NCBI GenBank assembly: GCA_017469625.1
Contig: JAFUGA010000019.1
Span: 42,470-106,469, forward strand
Direction: 5' to 3'
DNA length: 64,000 nt
DNA from: Bacteroidales bacterium
GTDB taxonomy: Bacteria > Bacteroidota > Bacteroidia > Bacteroidales > P3
Shown: positions 29,096 through 38,842 of the stretch, one piece after another
Numbering within the stretch: the first letter of the stretch is position 1
Layout of the letters: each line of letters starts with the position of its first letter
Position numbers and translations under genes: made by a program
The notes under the pieces: model-generated
Database searches by the model: none
The model's input: only the letters and a program-made list of their open reading frames with translations
Told to the model about the DNA's origin: nothing

Positions 29096-29200
29096 AAAGT
29101 AAGGTTTTAATTTTCTAAAACTTTGTTTCAGAAAAATAGAACTTGACTTTAGAAAATTAAAACTTTGTTTTAGAAAAATAAAATCAAATAATATATTAAC
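29096..29200. repeat. 21-bp phased repeat array 4 (short)
   Basis: Five units in 21-bp register start at 29096. Three are clear (29117, 29138, 29159), all of TTTG or TTGA type with GAAAATT or GAAAAAT ends; the first and last are degraded. It lies directly after the stop of the guaA operon, where no other terminator hairpin is visible. Confidence 0.75.
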
Positions 29201-29221
29201 AAAAAAAGAACAAACAAAATT

Positions 29222-30880
29222 ATGGATTGGCTAAAAAACTTATTCTTAACTCAAAACGTAGCTCAAGCAGTGTTGTTATTGGCTATAACTATAGCATTGG
29301 GCTTGTATTTAGGAAAATTCAAAATCAAAGGAATATCTTTGGGAATTACATGGATACTTTTTGTGGGTATCATATTGAGCCATTTCGGTCTTATAGCCGA
29401 TGCAAAGATTATGTCCTTTGTGAAGGATTTCGGTTTAATACTATTCGTTTATGCCATAGGATTACAAGTAGGTCCAAGTTTCTTTTCATCTATTAGAAAA
29501 GGAGGAACAAAACTAAATTTTTTGGCTTTACTTATAGTTGTACTTGGTTGTGTTAGTGCAGTAGTTATAGGTCTTGTTACAAATACAGACCTTGCCACTA
29601 TGACAGGTATAATGACAGGTGCTGTTACTAATACTCCTTCTCTTGGAGCAGCACAACAGACTCTTACAGATGCAGGAGAAAAAAGCGACTTTCTTTCTTC
29701 TGCCTATGCAGTAGCATATCCTTTAGGTGTTTTAAGCATAATATTTGTACCTATGTTGGTAAGAGGGTTGTGTCATATTGATGTAAAAAAAGAAGAAAAG
29801 CAATTGCAGTCTTCTGAAGATGTTTCCAACCCATCTTCCCTTTCTATCAAAGTTACGAATAGTGGTTTAGACGGAAAAAGTATAGAAAAACTACATTCTA
29901 TATACAAAACTCCTTTTGTTATTTCTCGTATAAAACATACAGACGGAGTTTTGGAAAGAGCAGTTAAAGATTCTGTGATTCATGTAGGAGATATTCTTAG
30001 ATTGGTTACACTAAAAGAACACGAGCAAGAAATAATCTTACTTATGGGAGAAAAACTAAACACTGAAGAAATAGGATGGGATGTAGATAAAGGAAGATTG
30101 GAAGCCAAACGTATAGTAGTTACAAAGAAAGAGATGCAAGGAAAAATACTTGGAGAACTTCATTTGGGGTCACTTTACGATGTAACAGTCGTTAGAGTTA
30201 AAAGAGGCGGTACTGAACTTGTAGCCACAGCAAGTCTTCAACTACAGTTGGGCGACAGAGTTATAATGGTAGGTAGCGAAGATAATATTCAGAAAGCATC
30301 ACAAGTATTAGGAAATTCACTAAAGCGTTTAGAAGTTCCTAATCTTATACCTATATTTATGGGAATATTCTTAGGAGTAATTGTAGGTTTGTTACCAATA
30401 AAATTTCCTGGTATTCCACAACCTGTAAAACTTGGTTTGGCTGGTGGTTCTCTTATAGTGGCTATACTTATTTCTCGTTTTGGACCACTATACAAAGTTG
30501 TTACATACACGACTACTTCTGCTAATATGATGGTAAGAGATATAGGTATATCTTTATTCCTTGCTGCTGTAGGCTTGACTGCTGGTGCAGATTTCGTGCA
30601 AACTATTGTTTCAGGAGGATATTGGTGGGTAGTTTATGGTCTTATCATTACAGTAGTACCTATTTTTATTGTATCTATGATAGCAAGACTTGTTTTCAAA
30701 ATGCCTTATTATACCATAGTAGGAATGGTTGCTGGTTCTCATACAGACCCACCTGCATTGGCTTTTGCAAACGAATCTTCTGAAACAAATCTACCTGCTG
30801 TTGCTTATGCTACAGTTTATCCTCTAAGTATGTTCTTAAGGATTTTTGCAGCACAGTTATTGATATTGTTTTCTTTGTAA
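29222..30880 (+). CDS. AspT/YidE-family putative transporter with RCK_C domains
   Basis: This 552-residue membrane protein is of the aspartate:alanine exchanger (AAE, AspT/YidE) family. Two blocks of about five helices (residues 15-185 and 375-552) carry the paired family repeats GxxxGPSFFSSIRKGG and GLTAGADFVQTIVSGG. Each block also has an SLGAAQ- or DPPALAFAN-type loop. Between them lie two TrkA_C/RCK_C ligand-binding domains (about 205-365). The substrate is unknown; family members exchange amino acids or other anions. The gene follows repeat array 4 and has no recognisable -33/-7 promoter. A small lipoprotein gene follows 41 nt downstream. Confidence 0.83.
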   Translation: MDWLKNLFLTQNVAQAVLLLAITIALGLYLGKFKIKGISLGITWILFVGIILSHFGLIADAKIMSFVKDFGLILFVYAIGLQVGPSFFSSIRKGGTKLNFLALLIVVLGCVSAVVIGLVTNTDLATMTGIMTGAVTNTPSLGAAQQTLTDAGEKSDFLSSAYAVAYPLGVLSIIFVPMLVRGLCHIDVKKEEKQLQSSEDVSNPSSLSIKVTNSGLDGKSIEKLHSIYKTPFVISRIKHTDGVLERAVKDSVIHVGDILRLVTLKEHEQEIILLMGEKLNTEEIGWDVDKGRLEAKRIVVTKKEMQGKILGELHLGSLYDVTVVRVKRGGTELVATASLQLQLGDRVIMVGSEDNIQKASQVLGNSLKRLEVPNLIPIFMGIFLGVIVGLLPIKFPGIPQPVKLGLAGGSLIVAILISRFGPLYKVVTYTTTSANMMVRDIGISLFLAAVGLTAGADFVQTIVSGGYWWVVYGLIITVVPIFIVSMIARLVFKMPYYTIVGMVAGSHTDPPALAFANESSETNLPAVAYATVYPLSMFLRIFAAQLLILFSL

Positions 30881-30921
30881 TAAGAAATGTAGTTATAAAA
30901 ACATAAAAATTTATTGAAACT

Positions 30922-31419
30922 ATGAAAAAAACAATAACAGTATTATTTATAACATTGTTAGTTATGATAGTATCAAGTTGTAGTTGTACAAAAAAATCAT
31001 ATAATAGTAATACAGTAGATAATAAGGCTGTGAATACTATAGAAACAATTATTGCAAAAAATTATTTTTTCAAAAACGATGTTTCTACTCCTGAAAACAA
31101 GGAAGAGTTTATCATCAAAACACAAGAAGAGTTTGATAGATATTTTTCTCCTGCTGCTTTTATGGGTAAAGATGGTGAAGTTACAAAGATAGATTTCAAT
31201 AAACAAGTCGCTCTTTGTGTTGTCTTAGGGGAAACACCTATAGATAAAAGATTAGGTTTTGTAGATGTAAAACCGAACAAAGATAACGGTATAACTTACA
31301 CCTACTCTCTTACAATAGGTAAAAAAATGGACTATACTATACGTCCTTGTCTTATAGTTTTGATTGACAAAAAACTATCAGAGAAAGGTGTAGAGTTTCA
31401 CAGATTATTCGTTAGATAA
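30922..31419 (+). CDS. Small lipoprotein, possibly PrcB-like
   Basis: This 165-residue protein has a signal peptide and lipobox VSSC (Cys20, with a second Cys at 22). After a disordered linker, the segment from TQEEFDRYFSP through KIDFNKQVALCVVLGETP to RPCLIVLIDK follows the strand order I associate with PrcB-type domains, found in regulators of surface proteases. That match is by eye and tentative. It is 41 nt after the transporter and could be cotranscribed. It is convergent with folA, with no clear terminator in the 32-nt gap. Confidence 0.55.
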   Translation: MKKTITVLFITLLVMIVSSCSCTKKSYNSNTVDNKAVNTIETIIAKNYFFKNDVSTPENKEEFIIKTQEEFDRYFSPAAFMGKDGEVTKIDFNKQVALCVVLGETPIDKRLGFVDVKPNKDNGITYTYSLTIGKKMDYTIRPCLIVLIDKKLSEKGVEFHRLFVR

Positions 31420-31451
31420 TCAAAAACAGTAGAATATTATTCGTAAATATC

Positions 31452-31955
31452 CTATTTGCAAGACTTTCTTACAAGTTCTTTGAATCTAAACTTCAAAGAA
31501 CTTTCTTTGTCTATAAATACCTCGCTTTCAGATATTGTTTCCCAATCTTTTTCATCTATTTTAGGAAAGAAAGTATCTGCATTTTCAAACTTTGCATATA
31601 CTTCAGTTAGATAAAGTTTGGAACATATAGGTAAAAATTCTTTGTATATAGAACCGCCTCCTATTATAAAATATTCTTCGTTTGTGTCCGGTAAGTGTTT
31701 TATTTCTTCCAATGAATGCAAGACTATTACGTTTTCAAACTGAAAATCTTTATTATTTGTTATAACATAGTTTCTCCTTTTTGGCAAAGGCTTTATCTGA
31801 AGGCTTTCCCAAGTTTTTCTTCCCATAACTACTGGGTGAGAACGTGTAGTATTGCGAAAATATACCATATCTTCGTGTATGTGCCACAAAAGGTCGCCAT
31901 CTTTACCTATAGCATTGTTTTCTGCTATTGCTACTATAATAGAAAATGTGTTCAT
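31452..31955 (-). CDS. folA: Dihydrofolate reductase
   Basis: This 167-residue enzyme reduces dihydrofolate with NADPH. It has the N-terminal strand SIIVAIAENNAIGKDGDLLWH with the substrate-binding acidic residue after it (HEDMVYFR), then VVMGRKTWESL. The nucleotide-binding FIIGGGSIYKEFL is near residue 97 and YLTEVYAKFENADTFFP follows. The length is normal for a bacterial DHFR. Its ATG begins at the last base of the thyA stop codon, so the genes are translationally coupled; the pair recycles folate after dTMP synthesis. Confidence 0.93.
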   Translation of the reverse strand: MNTFSIIVAIAENNAIGKDGDLLWHIHEDMVYFRNTTRSHPVVMGRKTWESLQIKPLPKRRNYVITNNKDFQFENVIVLHSLEEIKHLPDTNEEYFIIGGGSIYKEFLPICSKLYLTEVYAKFENADTFFPKIDEKDWETISESEVFIDKESSLKFRFKELVRKSCK

Positions 31956-32746
31956 TATACTGCTACTTCTGCTTTTATGTGTGGGTGAGATTGATAATTC
32001 TCTATGATAATATCTTCGTATTTGAAATCAAAAATATTTTTCACATCAGGGTTTAACCTTAATGTTGGTAGAGGATAAGGTTCTCTTGTTAGTTGTAGTT
32101 TTGCCTGCTCTATATGATTGCTATATATGTGTGCATCTCCAAAACTGTGAACAAAATCTCCACATTCCAAACCTGTAACTTGTGCTACCATAGCAAGCAG
32201 AATACTATAAGATGCTATGTTGAAAGGAACTCCTAAGAATATATCTGCACTTCTTTGATACAATTGCAAAGAAAGTTTATTGTTTGCTACATAAAACTGA
32301 AACATAACATGACAAGGAGGTAACGCCATCTTATCTATTTCTGGTACATTCCAAGCAGAAACTATCAATCTACGACTATCTGGATTGTTTTTTATGCTTT
32401 CTATTACGTTTGTTATTTGGTCTACAAACCCTTCTTTATAATCCCAATGTCTCCATTGATGACCATATATCGGACCTAAATCTCCGTTTTCGTTTGCCCA
32501 CTCGTCCCAAATGCTTACTTTATTATCGTGAAGATATTTTATATTTGTATCTCCTTTTAAAAACCAAAGCAATTCGTGAATTATACTTCTTGTGTGTAGT
32601 TTCTTTGTTGTCAAAAGAGGAAATCCTTTTCCTAAATCAAATCTCATTTGATAACCAAAAACACTTACAGTACCTGTGCCTGTTCTGTCTTGCTTCTCTG
32701 TTCCGTTTGTAAGAACATAATCCAATAAATCAAGATATTGTCGCAT
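31955..32746 (-). CDS. thyA: Thymidylate synthase
   Basis: This 263-residue enzyme methylates dUMP to dTMP with methylenetetrahydrofolate. The catalytic cysteine is C145 in [13 protein letters not shown]. Also visible are [16 protein letters not shown], the arginine pair in [13 protein letters not shown], the nucleotide site [18 protein letters not shown], and the C-terminal KAEVAV. It is as long as the E. coli enzyme. A TATCTTTG box on its strand (32773-32780) lies 27 nt upstream of the start codon without a good -33 element. folA overlaps it by one base. Confidence 0.96.
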   Translation of the reverse strand: MRQYLDLLDYVLTNGTEKQDRTGTGTVSVFGYQMRFDLGKGFPLLTTKKLHTRSIIHELLWFLKGDTNIKYLHDNKVSIWDEWANENGDLGPIYGHQWRHWDYKEGFVDQITNVIESIKNNPDSRRLIVSAWNVPEIDKMALPPCHVMFQFYVANNKLSLQLYQRSADIFLGVPFNIASYSILLAMVAQVTGLECGDFVHSFGDAHIYSNHIEQAKLQLTREPYPLPTLRLNPDVKNIFDFKYEDIIIENYQSHPHIKAEVAV

Positions 32747-32772
32747 ATAATTTTATACCTCTCTTTTTTTTG

Positions 32773-32780
32773 CAAAGATA
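32773..32780 (-). promoter_or_regulatory. -7 box upstream of thyA-folA
   Basis: Plus-strand CAAAGATA is TATCTTTG on the minus strand, 27 nt before the thyA ATG. The -33 element is not clear. Confidence 0.5.
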
Positions 32781-32873
32781 ATAACTTTAATGTGAATTCA
32801 GCATACAATCATCTTAGAATTTTTCTCTGTCAAATTTGTTTTTGTTTTTCGCCTTTCTTCATAAGATTTTTAC

Positions 32874-33020
32874 CACTCTTCGTTTTAGTAAAAAAATATT
32901 GGGTATTTTGGTAACAAGGAGGGTATTTTTAAAATTAGTTCTTTGTTTGGTAAAATTCTTTTTTGAAAAGGTAAAAATGAAGTTTGATTTAAAAATTTTA
33001 AAACAACGTTTTATTTTTCT
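32874..33020. repeat. 21-bp phased repeat array 5 (degenerate)
   Basis: Units recognisable at 32874 (TTCGTTTTAG) and 32937 (TTTGTTTGG) are exactly 63 bp apart, so register is kept through degraded units between them. A GAAG unit (32974) and an AAAAC unit (33000-33020) are out of phase. It looks like a decayed copy of the other arrays, lying between divergent thyA and rsfS. Confidence 0.5.
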
Positions 33021-33048
33021 TGTGTGTCATTTTTTTTTGTTATATTTG
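33020..33048 (+). promoter_or_regulatory. Promoter of the rsfS-ftsH operon
   Basis: TATATTTG at 33041-33048 is a good -7 box, with TTG at 33020-33022 after an 18-bp spacer as a partial -33 element. The rsfS start follows 36 nt later. Confidence 0.6.
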
Positions 33049-33083
33049 CAAACTGTATTTATAAAGCATTATTTAGAAGAGAT

Positions 33084-33455
33084 ATGACTAAAGATAAAAA
33101 ATTGGCAAAGAAACTTACCGAAGTAGCTATAAAGGCTATTCAAGATAAAATAGGGAAAGATATTACTCTTATAGATTTTGACGGTGTAAAAGGGTCATTA
33201 TTTGACTATTATGTAATATGTACTGCAAATTCTCCTTCGCATGCAGACGCTTTAGCAGAGAAAATAGAAGAGGACGTAAGGAATATTATGAACCTAAAGC
33301 CATACAAAAGAGAGGGCTTGAGAAATTGCGAATGGATACTATTGGATTATTTTGACGTTATAATACATATTTTCCTTAAAGAAACAAAAGAGTTTTACAA
33401 TATAGAGAGTATGTGGACGGACGTTAAACAAACTCATTATGACGACGTTAATTAA
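33084..33455 (+). CDS. rsfS: Ribosomal silencing factor RsfS
   Basis: This 123-residue protein of the DUF143/Iojap family binds ribosomal protein uL14 and blocks subunit joining when nutrients are scarce. Key stretches are DYYVICTANSPSHADALAEKI and GLRNCEWILLDYFDVIIHIF, then the conserved YNIESMW near the end. I use ATG 33084. A longer frame beginning at 33024 would run across the TATATTTG promoter box at 33041-33048. It opens a tightly spaced operon with ftsH (28-nt gap), as commonly seen in Bacteroidota. Confidence 0.9.
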   Translation: MTKDKKLAKKLTEVAIKAIQDKIGKDITLIDFDGVKGSLFDYYVICTANSPSHADALAEKIEEDVRNIMNLKPYKREGLRNCEWILLDYFDVIIHIFLKETKEFYNIESMWTDVKQTHYDDVN

Positions 33456-33483
33456 GAATATATAAACATATACTAAAACTAAG

Positions 33484-35544
33484 ATGGCAACACAGAAAGA
33501 CAATAAAAACACAGTTGGCAATAATAAAGGTAATAAACGATATTTTAATATTTATTGGTTGTATGTTATAATATTGGGAATTATTATCTATTTATCTTTT
33601 GGAAAAAACAATAATAATAAATCAGATGTTACAAAAGAAGTAACATGGGAGAAACTTCAAAAGGTAATCTACAACAAAGACTACCAAGAAATACGAGTTG
33701 TTAATAGAAAATTTGCAGAAGTAGTTATAAAGTCCGATGCTTTGCGTTTGGATAAAGATTCTATGTACAACGATTTGTATAAAGATGATGGAGGAGTTTG
33801 GAGTAATAACAACACTTCTTTGGATAAACTAAACGCTTTTTATACTTATAAATTTGTAGATTTTGAAGACTTTAGAGAACAGTTAAACACTATACAAAAC
33901 CAATGGAATGCTAAAGATACCACCGGTAAAGACCTTTCAGAAATAGAAAAACAAAAAATCATAGCAGCCAATCGTATAAACACTATAGCAGATGAACGTA
34001 GTACTTTTTGGAATGATAATATGGGATTTATTATTTCCACAGTTGGTTTAGTGCTTATTTGGATATTGTTTTTCAGACTTATGGGTTCAAGAGTCGGAGG
34101 CAGTGGTTTTGGTAGTGGAATCTTTTCTGTAGGAAAGAGTAGGGCCAAACTGTACGACAAAGACAAAAATACTAAGGTTACTTTTGCAGATGTAGCCGGC
34201 TTGGCTGAAGCAAAGGTAGAGGTAATGGAGATAGTAGATTTTCTAAAAAATCCTAACAAATATACAAAACTTGGAGGCAAGATACCAAAAGGAGCTTTGC
34301 TTGTTGGTCCTCCAGGAACAGGAAAAACATTGTTGGCAAAGGCTGTTGCAGGTGAAGCAAAAGTACCATTCTTCTCTATGAGTGGAAGCGATTTTACAGA
34401 AATGTTTGTCGGAGTAGGGGCAAGTAGAGTAAGAGATTTATTCCAAAATGCAAAGAGTAAATCACCTTGTATTATATTTATAGATGAGATAGACGCAATA
34501 GGAAGAGCCAGAGGAAAGAATATTGTTAGTGGTGCAAACGATGAAAGAGAGAATACTCTAAATCAATTACTAACAGAAATGGACGGCTTTGGTTCAAATG
34601 CAGGAGTTATCATTTTGGCTGCAACAAATAGAGCCGAGATATTAGACCCTGCACTTATGAGGGCAGGACGTTTTGATAGACAGATATATGTAGAACTTCC
34701 AGAGGTAAAAGAAAGAGAAGAGATTTTCAAAGTTCATATGAAAAATCTGAAGTTCAACAGTGAAGAGGTAAGTATAGAATTCCTTGCAAAGCAAACACCA
34801 GGTTTCTCTGGTGCAGATATAGCAAATATTTGTAATGAAGCGGCTCTGATAGCTGCAAGACACGGAAAAGAAGTTATAGGCAAACAAGATTTCTTAGATG
34901 CTATAGACCGTATAGTCGGAGGTTTGGAAAAGAAGAGTAAGATAATATCTCCAAACGAGAAAAGACGTATTGCCTACCACGAAGCAGGGCATGCATCTAT
35001 CTCTTGGTTAAGACAGTATGCTAATCCTTTATTAAAAGTAACCATAGTACCAAGAGGCAAAGCTTTAGGTGCTGCATGGTATATTCCAGAAGAAAGACAG
35101 ATAACCACCAAAGAACAAATGATGGACGAGTTAATGGCGTTGTTGGGAGGTAGAGCGTCAGAACAGGTTGTCTTTGGTGAGATTTCCACAGGTGCATTAA
35201 ACGATTTGGAACGTGCAACAAAGATGGCTACTGCTATGGTTTCATATTACGGTTTGGATAAAGAGATAGGCAACCTAAGTTATTATGATTCATCTGGTCA
35301 AAGTGAATATTCTTTCCAAAAACCTTTCTCTGAAAAAACAGCAGAGTTGATAGACGAAAGAGTACATACTATGATAGAAGATACATACAAAAAGGCTTGC
35401 GAACTATTATCTGAAAACAGAGAAAAGTTAGACCAATTGGCTCAGATACTTATTGACAAGGAAGTTATATTTAGAGAAGATGTAGAAAAGATATATGGCA
35501 AACGTCCTTGGGACGATAATATTGAGGGAATAAAACCAGAATAA
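33484..35544 (+). CDS. ftsH: ATP-dependent zinc metalloprotease FtsH
   Basis: This 686-residue membrane AAA+ protease degrades membrane and short-lived cytosolic proteins. There are two N-terminal transmembrane segments (about 20-38 and 180-200) around a periplasmic domain. The AAA module has Walker A GPPGTGKT (about 277-284), Walker [10 protein letters not shown], and the SRH with [18 protein letters not shown]. The protease domain has zinc site HEAGH (H499-H503) and the third ligand region [11 protein letters not shown]. The C-terminus is a short acidic tail. It is the second gene of the rsfS operon and ends 1 nt before the LUD gene. Confidence 0.95.
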   Translation: MATQKDNKNTVGNNKGNKRYFNIYWLYVIILGIIIYLSFGKNNNNKSDVTKEVTWEKLQKVIYNKDYQEIRVVNRKFAEVVIKSDALRLDKDSMYNDLYKDDGGVWSNNNTSLDKLNAFYTYKFVDFEDFREQLNTIQNQWNAKDTTGKDLSEIEKQKIIAANRINTIADERSTFWNDNMGFIISTVGLVLIWILFFRLMGSRVGGSGFGSGIFSVGKSRAKLYDKDKNTKVTFADVAGLAEAKVEVMEIVDFLKNPNKYTKLGGKIPKGALLVGPPGTGKTLLAKAVAGEAKVPFFSMSGSDFTEMFVGVGASRVRDLFQNAKSKSPCIIFIDEIDAIGRARGKNIVSGANDERENTLNQLLTEMDGFGSNAGVIILAATNRAEILDPALMRAGRFDRQIYVELPEVKEREEIFKVHMKNLKFNSEEVSIEFLAKQTPGFSGADIANICNEAALIAARHGKEVIGKQDFLDAIDRIVGGLEKKSKIISPNEKRRIAYHEAGHASISWLRQYANPLLKVTIVPRGKALGAAWYIPEERQITTKEQMMDELMALLGGRASEQVVFGEISTGALNDLERATKMATAMVSYYGLDKEIGNLSYYDSSGQSEYSFQKPFSEKTAELIDERVHTMIEDTYKKACELLSENREKLDQLAQILIDKEVIFREDVEKIYGKRPWDDNIEGIKPE

Positions 35545-35545
35545 C

Positions 35546-36130
35546 ATGGCACGAAATTCTGAAAGAGAGAAAATAATGAAGCTTCTTCGCGATGCTCTTG
35601 TAGATAGCGATAGACAAATATCCATAGCAGAGAAAGGAGAGGAGATATTCACACCTCCAACCGATGACCCTGTTATAATGTTTGCTGAAAACCTTTCAAG
35701 TGAAGGAGGAAAGTATTTCTATTGTGAAAGTGAAGAACAACTGTTTTCAGACCTTAAACATCTTATCTCTTACAGAAAATGGACAAACATAAGTTCTTTT
35801 TCCAAGAACTTGCAATCTTTTTTAAGGGCAAAAGGAATAGAAACATCTTTAACAGACGAAAATTCAAAGGTTGCTTTATCATTGTGTCAGGGAATAGTAT
35901 CTAAAACAGGTAGCATAATAATAACATCTACACAGGGTGCAGGTACACATCTTACAAACTTTCCTCAAATAATGATAATCATAGCCATGACTTCTCAAAT
36001 TTATGCTTCATACAAACAAGTTTTGGCTTTGCTTTCAGAAACTCCACCAGAATGGGTATTGAGCATACGTTCAGGCAAACTTATTTCAGAGGAAGTAAAA
36101 GAGTTTTATTTGTTTCTTGTTGAAGATTAA
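35546..36130 (+). CDS. LUD-domain (LutC/YkgG-like) protein
   Basis: This 194-residue cytoplasmic protein is of the LUD family, named for lactate-utilisation proteins LutB/LutC. Motifs seen are DPVIMFAENLSSEGGKYFYC near residue 40, then ALSLCQGIVSKTGSIIITST and GAGTHLTNFPQIMIII, typical of the glycine-rich fold. No lutA or lutB lies nearby. In Bacteroidota a single LUD protein is often found between ftsH and cdsA, as here, and its role is not known. It starts 1 nt after ftsH and is followed by cdsA after 33 nt. Confidence 0.8.
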   Translation: MARNSEREKIMKLLRDALVDSDRQISIAEKGEEIFTPPTDDPVIMFAENLSSEGGKYFYCESEEQLFSDLKHLISYRKWTNISSFSKNLQSFLRAKGIETSLTDENSKVALSLCQGIVSKTGSIIITSTQGAGTHLTNFPQIMIIIAMTSQIYASYKQVLALLSETPPEWVLSIRSGKLISEEVKEFYLFLVED

Positions 36131-36163
36131 AGAAAAGGATATTTAAAATTTAGATATTAGATT

Positions 36164-36988
36164 ATGACTACTATAGTTAAAAGAGGAATTACCGGAAGTA
36201 TTTATGTGTTGAGTGTTATTGCAGCAGTATATTTACCACCTTTGGTTAGTGTATTTTATTTTGGTGTAATAGCTACTTTAGGTCTGTATGAATTTTACAA
36301 CAACATAGAAAAGACAACAGATATTTTACCCGATAAGATTTTAGGCTACATATTTACAGTATGTTATTATGTTGCAATTTTTCTTCATGCAATAAATAAT
36401 GAGGTACTTACGATTATGCTTATATATCTTGTAATTTTATTTTTTCTTATGTTTATTCGTAGTCTATACAGAAAAAACGCAAAACCTTTTACCGATATTG
36501 CCTATACTTTTTTGGGTATCATATATATAGTTATTCCTTTGTCTTTGGCAGTATTTCTTAGACAGGCTTTTCACCCTATTATTCTTATGTCTATATTTAT
36601 ATTTGTTTGGTGCAATGATACTTTTGCCTATCTTACAGGAATGAAATTTGGAAAGCATAAACTATTTGAAAGAATTTCTCCTAAAAAAACTTGGGAAGGA
36701 AGTATAGGTGGTTTTCTTTCTGTTATTATTGCAGCTATAATCATCAGTTATTTGTCTGAAGAAGTTCCTATTGTACATCTTATCATCACTGCAATAATAA
36801 CTTCTGTTATAGGAACATACGGTGATTTGGTAGAATCTATGTTTAAACGTCAGTTAGGAATAAAAGATAGTGGAAATATACTACCGGGACACGGCGGTAT
36901 ATTGGATAGATTTGATTCTATGTTATTAGCTTTAGTAGCAGTATTCTTTTATTATCTAATTTTTGGTTATAATTTAGCAAGTATTTAA
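36164..36988 (+). CDS. cdsA: Phosphatidate cytidylyltransferase
   Basis: This 274-residue integral membrane enzyme makes CDP-diacylglycerol from phosphatidate and CTP, the branch point of phospholipid synthesis. It shows about seven hydrophobic helices and the CdsA signature SxKKTWEGSIGG, then GDLVESMFKRQLGIKDSG and PGHGGILDRFDS near the C-terminus. It is followed after 15 nt by psd, so two steps of phosphatidylethanolamine synthesis are encoded together. Phosphatidylserine synthase is not in the window. Confidence 0.93.
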   Translation: MTTIVKRGITGSIYVLSVIAAVYLPPLVSVFYFGVIATLGLYEFYNNIEKTTDILPDKILGYIFTVCYYVAIFLHAINNEVLTIMLIYLVILFFLMFIRSLYRKNAKPFTDIAYTFLGIIYIVIPLSLAVFLRQAFHPIILMSIFIFVWCNDTFAYLTGMKFGKHKLFERISPKKTWEGSIGGFLSVIIAAIIISYLSEEVPIVHLIITAIITSVIGTYGDLVESMFKRQLGIKDSGNILPGHGGILDRFDSMLLALVAVFFYYLIFGYNLASI

Positions 36989-37003
36989 TAATAAAATATT
37001 GTT

Positions 37004-37660
37004 ATGTATATACACAAGGAAGGACACAAAATATCTATAGGAGCAATATTGTTTGCTTTGGTTCTTACGGTACTGTTTATAGTATTTGTAAAAGAAAAAA
37101 CTTGGGTTTGGTGGTTAGCAGGTGCTTGCCTATGGGCAACAAGTTTTGTTATAGTTCGTTTCTTTCGTATGCCGAAAAGAGAACTTGTTACCAACCCAAA
37201 CAAAGTTATCTCTGCTGCAGACGGAACTATAGTTGTAGTAGAAAACGTTTATGAACCAGAAATATTAAAGAAAGAGTGCATTCAAATCTCTACTTTTATG
37301 TCGCCAAACAATGTACATGTCAATCGTTATCCTATTTCTGGTAAAGTAATATATACCAAGTATCATAATGGTAAATACCTTATAGCAAACCACCCTAAAA
37401 GTTCTACTTTAAACGAAAGAACATCTGTTTGCATAGAACATGAAAGCGGAAAGAAAATACTTATACGTCAGATAGCGGGAGCGTTGGCAAGACGTATTGT
37501 CTGCTATGCAAAAGAGGGTGAAACAGTTTCTCAAGGAGAAGAGTTAGGTTTCATAAAGTTCGGTTCCAGAGTAGATTTATTCATTCCTTTAGATTCTGAA
37601 ATACATATAGAAATAGAGGATAAAGTTAGGGGCGGACAATCTATAATAGCAACACTTTAA
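37004..37660 (+). CDS. psd: Phosphatidylserine decarboxylase (short form)
   Basis: This 218-residue pyruvoyl-dependent enzyme converts phosphatidylserine to phosphatidylethanolamine. Two N-terminal membrane segments (residues 12-30 and 33-48) are followed by VISAADGTIVVVENVYEP, then MSPNNVHVNRYPISG and the self-cleavage region GFIKFGSRVDLFIP, where the Ser of GSR becomes the pyruvoyl group. This matches the short Psd family found in Bacteroidota and many other phyla, not the longer E. coli form. It lies in the rsfS-ftsH-cdsA operon, 11 nt before a pseudouridine synthase. Confidence 0.92.
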   Translation: MYIHKEGHKISIGAILFALVLTVLFIVFVKEKTWVWWLAGACLWATSFVIVRFFRMPKRELVTNPNKVISAADGTIVVVENVYEPEILKKECIQISTFMSPNNVHVNRYPISGKVIYTKYHNGKYLIANHPKSSTLNERTSVCIEHESGKKILIRQIAGALARRIVCYAKEGETVSQGEELGFIKFGSRVDLFIPLDSEIHIEIEDKVRGGQSIIATL

Positions 37661-37671
37661 TATCTTGTAGT

Positions 37672-38448
37672 GTGAAAACATTCTCTCACAATACAAAAGC
37701 AAATCATAAAGAGGTCGTACAATTTGAAAAGCAGAAAGAATTGTATGATATATCTTCGCAAGTCCTTTACGAAGACAACCATATTATAATAATAAACAAG
37801 CAAAGTTCTCAAATAGTTCATTCGGATAAAACGGGAGATATATCGTTGGAAGATTTGGTAAAAAAATATTTGAAAGAAAAATATAATAAATCAGGCAACG
37901 TTTTCTGTGGAGTGGTACATAGGTTAGACCGTCCCGTTAGCGGTGCTGTCATTTTTGCAAAAACAAGTAAGGCTCTAAGTAGAATGAATGAAATGATAAA
38001 AAATCATCAGATACATAAAACTTATTGGGCTATTACTCGCAACCGTCCAAACAAGGAGGAAGATACTCTTAAAAATTTCATAATCCGCAACGAAAAAAAC
38101 AACAAATCCTATATTACTAAAGATGTAAATAACGGTCTTTATGCTGAACTCTCATATAAAGTTATTGGACAAAGCGACTACTACACTCTTTTAGAGATAA
38201 ACCTAAAAACAGGAAGACACCACCAAATAAGATTGCAACTTGCTCATATTGGTTGCCCTATAAAAGGAGATTTAAAATACGGTTTCGGAAGAAGTAACAA
38301 GATAGCATCTATATCTTTGCACGCTCGCCACCTGTCTTTCATTCACCCTGTTAGCAAAATGCAAATAGAGATTTCAGCACCTGTTCCAAACGATGCTCTA
38401 TGGCAATATTTTGAAAACAACAATACTTCTCCCATAAACTCTTTATAA
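37672..38448 (+). CDS. RluA-family RNA pseudouridine synthase
   Basis: This protein of up to 258 residues isomerises uridine in rRNA or tRNA. The catalytic aspartate is in VVHRLDRPVSGAVIFA near residue 87, followed by the family segments KTYWAITRNRP and LKTGRHHQIRLQLAHIGCPIKGD. There is no S4 domain. The longest frame starts at GTG 37672. The similarity to other members begins at VLYEDNHIIIINK, so an internal TTG at 37741 is an alternative that would remove about 23 residues. It ends the operon and is followed by array 6. The target site is not known. Confidence 0.87.
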   Translation: MKTFSHNTKANHKEVVQFEKQKELYDISSQVLYEDNHIIIINKQSSQIVHSDKTGDISLEDLVKKYLKEKYNKSGNVFCGVVHRLDRPVSGAVIFAKTSKALSRMNEMIKNHQIHKTYWAITRNRPNKEEDTLKNFIIRNEKNNKSYITKDVNNGLYAELSYKVIGQSDYYTLLEINLKTGRHHQIRLQLAHIGCPIKGDLKYGFGRSNKIASISLHARHLSFIHPVSKMQIEISAPVPNDALWQYFENNNTSPINSL

Positions 38449-38569
38449 AATTATAAAAAAACTACTCTTAAAATTCAAAAAAGAAAACCTTGTAGAAAAT
38501 TATTGAAAGTCTAAATCATAATCCCCTCTCCCCTACCCTCCCATAATCTTACCTCAACTTTAAGAAAAT

Positions 38570-38758
38570 AAAACTTTGCTTCACTCTCACGAAACTTTGT
38601 TTTAATTTTCTATCTCTTTGTTCTAATTTTGTAGAACTTTGTTTTAGAATTCTATCTCTTTGTTTTAGAAAATTAAAACAAAGTTTCGTGAAATTAGAAT
38701 CAAGTTCTACAAATTTAAAACAAAGAGATAGAACTCCAAAACTTTATTTTATTAAAGA
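38570..38758. repeat. 21-bp phased repeat array 6
   Basis: Nine 21-bp units lie in strict register from 38570 to 38758. The first five are TTTG-type and the next three AAAG- or CAAG-type. The array is therefore a large imperfect inverted repeat around the palindromic junction at 38658-38683 (CTTTGTTTTA, GAAAATT, AAAACAAAG). A degraded unit precedes it. It separates the pseudouridine synthase from the TIR gene. Confidence 0.9.
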
Positions 38759-38796
38759 GAAATATAATTTTATTTCCATTTCTTAAAAAATATTCA

Positions 38797-38804
38797 TATC
38801 TTTG
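38797..38804 (+). promoter_or_regulatory. -7 box upstream of the TIR gene
   Basis: TATCTTTG lies 38 nt before the TIR-gene start. The -33 position carries no exact TTTG. Confidence 0.5.
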
Positions 38805-38842
38805 CAAAATAATAAAAATTTTAAGTAAAATTTAACAATTTT

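Noticed and set aside
33024..33083. Longer N-terminus of RsfS
   Set aside because: The extension crosses the TATATTTG promoter box and adds hydrophobic residues not found in the family.
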